A stretch of DNA of 7,146 nt from Bacteroidota bacterium. GTDB lineage: Bacteria; Bacteroidota; Rhodothermia; Rhodothermales; UBA10348. The stretch covers positions 1 through 7,146 of the forward strand of contig JAQCDI010000132.1 of NCBI GenBank assembly GCA_027620595.1, read 5' to 3'. Below are positions 4,742 through 7,146 of this stretch, one piece after another. Position 1 is the stretch's first letter. Every line of letters starts with the position of its first letter. The notes under the pieces are model-generated. The model saw nothing but the letters and a program-made list of their open reading frames with translations. It ran no database searches and was not told the DNA's origin. Both the position numbers and the translations under genes were made by a program.

Positions 4742-6152
4742 TCAGAGATAGAGCCAGTTGGCCAGCAGGAAGAAGATCAGGATCCCGAGGATGTCGTTGC
4801 TGGTCGTGATGAAGGGCCCGGTGGCGAGTGCCGGATCGAAGCCGATCTTGTCCAGCAGCAGCGGAGTCATGGCCCCCACCGTAGTGGCCAACAGCACGAC
4901 GATCAGGAGCGCGATGGAAGCCACGAACGCCAGGTGTGCAGGATCGCCGATCTTCTCGGGCAGGACCCAACCCAGGAGCAGGATGCCCAGTCCGAGTACC
5001 AGGGACGCCGCAAAACCATTGATGAGCCCGACGGCCAGCTCCTTGCCCAGTCGTCGCTGAAGGTCCGAAGCCCAGATCCCCGCTGGCCAGACCCTGCACG
5101 GCGATGGCGGAGCTCTGGATACCCGCGTTGCCCGCCGTGGCCATGACAATGGGAATGAATCCGGCCAGGATGGACGCGGCCGCGAGGGATGCCTCGAAAC
5201 TCAGAATGACCAGTGCGGCCAGCGAAGCACCGGCCAGACCCAGGAGGAGCCAGGGCAGGCGTCCCCGTGAGATGCGCAGAATGGAGTCGGTGGCCTCCTC
5301 GCCGCCGGCCACCCCGGACATGCGTTGGATGTCCTCTTCGGCCTCGTCGCGGATAACGTCCACGATGTCGTCAATCGTGATCCGCCCCACCAGGCAACCG
5401 TCCCGATCCACAACCGGCATGGTGACCAGGTCGTATCGCTCCATGAGGCGCGCCACGTCCTCCTGGTCCATGGATGTGGGCACCGAGACGATGTCGTCGT
5501 CCATGATGTCCCCGATTCGCACATGCTCGGGCGATAGCAGCAGCTTCTTCATGGGCACGATGCCCAGGAGCCGGTCCAGGTCGTCCACCACGAAGAGGGC
5601 AAAGATCTCGGCTATGGAGTCGGCGTGGGCCCGGACCTCCTCGGTGGCTTCGGCAACGGTGTGGTTGGCCCAGACGGAGACGAACTCCGTGGCCATGAGG
5701 CCCCCTGCGGAATCCTCGTCGTAGGCCAGCAGCTCCTTGACATCCTCGGCATCCTCGAGCGCGGGCAGGATCTGTTCGGCAAGGTCCAGGGGAAGATTGG
5801 CCAGAACGTCCGCCGCATCGTCCGTATAGAGCTCGTCGATCATGGCGGCGAGCCGTTCGTTCGGAATGGCGTCCACCAGATCGGCTCGATAGTCATGATC
5901 GAGCTCGGCCAATACTTCGGCGGCCGTTTCAATGGGCAGCCACTCGAGAACCTGACGCGCCAGATCCTTCTGCAGGTGGGAGACCAGGCTGGCCAGGTCG
6001 GCCGAATGCAGATCGGCCGCAATGTTCATGACCATCCCCTCCTCGCCCGCTTCGATCAGCGAGGAGATGTCGTCGACCAGCTCGGAATCCAGGTCAATCA
6101 CGCCCATCGGGCGAGCGGACTCGGGGTTCTGTTCCTTGAGAATGGGTTCCAT
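4742..6152 (-). pseudogene. mgtE: Magnesium transporter MgtE, interrupted by a +1 frameshift
   Basis: MgtE is a homodimeric Mg2+ channel gated by cytosolic Mg2+. Residues 1-360 read from the ATG at 6152: an acidic N domain (about 46-148, with the repeated pattern LPxxxAAEVLxEL and DDAADVLANL), two CBS domains (about 150-205 and 212-268, including DEDSAGGLMATEFVSV and VGRITIDDIVDVI), a plug-helix region, and the first membrane helices with the conserved GNAGIQSSAI (341-350). After SGDL (L360, codon 5075-5073) the homology jumps one base to the frame reading ASDLQRRLGKELAVGLINGF, continues through TVGAMTPLLLDKIGFDPALATGPF, and ends LANWLYL at the TGA 4744-4742. Skipping base 5072 gives 469 residues, normal for the family. 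Left unrepaired, the first frame runs on to 4059 as nonsense across ccmE. The break may be a true mutation or a sequencing or assembly error. It lies 51 bases after rsmA, a pairing common in Bacteroidota. Confidence 0.88.
5065..5078 (-). other. Frameshift site within mgtE
   Basis: The minus strand reads GATCTGGGCTTCGG here. Removing one G of the GGG run gives D-L-A-S-D and restores homology on both sides. The sequence has no stop codon or slippery heptamer that would suggest programmed +1 frameshifting, so an inserted base (or a loss of two) is the simplest reading. Confidence 0.75.
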
Positions 6153-6203
6153 GGGGCCGGCTGGAAGGATGCGAGGACGCCGCTGCCCGGTATGGGCGGG
6201 CCG

Positions 6204-6995
6204 TCAATCGAGGTGGGAAAGCCGTCCTGCAAGATAGTCCGCGAGTCGGACAAAGTCGTGGGGGGAAAGCTCCTCGGCCCGACGGCCCGCCCATGATTCG
6301 GGCAGCGGCTGCATATCGGGAAGGGTCAGACGCGAAAGGCTGTTGCGCAGCGTCTTCCGTCGCTGATTGAACGCCGTGCGGATGACGAGGCGCAGGAAAG
6401 CAGGGTCCGGACTGTGCACCGCTGGCGCTTCAGGAAAGCGCAATCGGACCATGGCACTGCGCACATCCGGCTTCGGATAGAACACGTTGCGACTCACCGG
6501 AAACATGAGCTCCGGCTGGCACGCCAGCTGCACGGCCACGGAAAGGATGCCGTAGGATTTGGTCCTCGGGGTGGCCACGAGGCGTTCGGCCACCTCATAC
6601 TGCATCATGATGACGGCCTCGGCCACCACCGGAGCGGCATCGAGCAGGCTGAAAAGGATCTGGGAGGTGATGTAGTAGGGCAGATTGCCGATGACATGAA
6701 GTCGTCGGGCCTCCAGCCCACCGGCCAGTTGGTGCCAATCCACCTTGAGCACATCCAGATGACGGATGTCCAGCCCGGGTATCTCCTCCCGCAGCAGATC
6801 CACCGAGCGTTCGTCTACCTCGATGGCCGTGAAGCGGGGCCACCGCTCATGCAGCAGACGGGTCAGGGCGCCTGTTCCCGGACCGATTTCGACGACCGTA
6901 TCTGTGGGGTTCGCCCCCAGGGAGTCCACGATCCTGCGGATCGTATTGGGATCCTGCAGGAAGTTCTGACCGAGCCGCTTGATGGGTTTCAGCAT
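6204..6995 (-). CDS. rsmA: 16S rRNA (adenine1518-N6/adenine1519-N6)-dimethyltransferase
   Basis: RsmA (KsgA) uses SAM to dimethylate two adjacent adenines in the 3'-terminal helix-45 loop of 16S rRNA, a late checkpoint of 30S assembly; its loss gives kasugamycin resistance. The 263-residue protein shows all family landmarks in order: KRLGQNFLQDP (6-16), SAM motif I VVEIGPGTGALT (34-45), the acidic AIEVDERS (57-64), HLDVLKVDW (78-86), the catalytic motif IV NLPYYITSQILF (104-115), VFYPKPDVRSAMVRL (171-185), and AFNQRRKTLRNSL (211-223), the typical C-terminal domain signature. Length and start (MLKPIKRLGQNFL) are as expected for the family, with the ATG at 6995. It lies upstream of mgtE on the same strand and may be co-transcribed with it. 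Its promoter would have to lie within or beyond the repeat-like element that begins about 20 bases upstream. Confidence 0.95.
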   Translation of the reverse strand: MLKPIKRLGQNFLQDPNTIRRIVDSLGANPTDTVVEIGPGTGALTRLLHERWPRFTAIEVDERSVDLLREEIPGLDIRHLDVLKVDWHQLAGGLEARRLHVIGNLPYYITSQILFSLLDAAPVVAEAVIMMQYEVAERLVATPRTKSYGILSVAVQLACQPELMFPVSRNVFYPKPDVRSAMVRLRFPEAPAVHSPDPAFLRLVIRTAFNQRRKTLRNSLSRLTLPDMQPLPESWAGRRAEELSPHDFVRLADYLAGRLSHLD

Positions 6996-7014
6996 GGACC
7001 CGGCCGGCCTAGAA

Positions 7015-7146
7015 GCCTGTTGAAGAAATCGGGGGTGTCAGGGTGCGAGCGCCGGAATGCCGGATGCAAGGCGTCCTGACGCCGAACAGCAGCGCGTTTT
7101 GCGCCGGTAGCGGCGCAAGAAGGAAGGACAACGATGTAGACGGCAT
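7015..7146. repeat. Structured repeat-like non-coding element, cut by the window edge
   Basis: No gene is supported here. From GCCTGTTGAAGAAATC (7015-7030) onward the sequence looks like one end of a palindromic intergenic element. An 8-bp perfect hairpin, TTGCGCCG (7099-7106) and CGGCGCAA (7111-7118) with loop GTAG, forms the core. Outer arms pair around it: ATGCCG (7057-7062) with CGGCAT (7141-7146), GTCCT (7073-7077) with AGGAC (7125-7129), and TGCA with TGTA between them. The pairing reaches the last base, so the element continues beyond the window, and one would expect a closing TTCTTCAACAGGC-like end there. It resembles the mobile, MITE-like or REP-like intergenic repeats of environmental bacteria that start CCTGTTGAA; copy number cannot be seen from here. 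It sits immediately upstream of rsmA. Confidence 0.55.

Noticed and set aside
4059..5070. Continuation of the first mgtE frame to give a 697-residue protein across ccmE and the ccmD-like gene
   Set aside because: After residue 360 the sequence loses all MgtE similarity and is antisense to two well-supported genes; the true C-terminus is in the next frame.

Overview
The window is GC-rich, densely coding bacterial chromosome. I see no RNA genes, no CRISPR array, no intact mobile element and no defence locus. It fits a high-GC member of the Bacteroidota/Rhodothermota group. The reasons are a CcmE in which a CPSKY motif replaces the canonical His motif, a Bacteroidota-style single-helix CcmD-like protein, an rsmA-mgtE pair, weak or absent Shine-Dalgarno sequences, and TATCTTG boxes resembling the Bacteroidota -7 element (TAnnTTTG). 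The lineage is inferred from gene content only; no marker comparison was possible.

Layout, left to right. Positions 1-227 (+) hold the 3' end of aroA (shikimate pathway). It converges on a minus-strand pair, an SPFH/prohibitin-family predicted lipoprotein (586-1428) followed one base later by an alkyltransferase-like DNA-repair protein (246-584). Divergent from that pair runs a plus-strand block: murB (about 1542-2483), ccmB (2500-3171), ccmC (3262-3954), a ccmD-like gene (3954-4229) and ccmE (4266-4685). Converging on ccmE from the right are rsmA (6204-6995) and mgtE (4742-6152), both on the minus strand. mgtE is split by an apparent +1 frameshift near 5072. The last ~130 bases hold a structured, repeat-like non-coding element that runs off the window.

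The genes work in several housekeeping processes: aromatic amino-acid and peptidoglycan precursor synthesis (AroA, MurB), cytochrome c maturation (CcmB/C/D-like/E), Mg2+ uptake (MgtE), 16S rRNA maturation (RsmA), DNA damage recognition (ATL) and membrane-scaffold function (SPFH). The ccm genes are the only clear pathway unit. CcmB and CcmC are membrane components of heme handling, the small protein probably anchors the complex, and CcmE is the heme chaperone. ccmA, ccmF, ccmG and ccmH are not in the window.

I found no convincing undescribed multi-gene system. The points most worth a second look are the Cys-type CcmE, the atypical MurB active-site region, the ATL-type protein that keeps a Cys in its PCHR motif, the lipidated SPFH protein coupled to it, the hairpin and mini-ORF between ccmB and ccmC, the broken mgtE, and the right-edge repeat.
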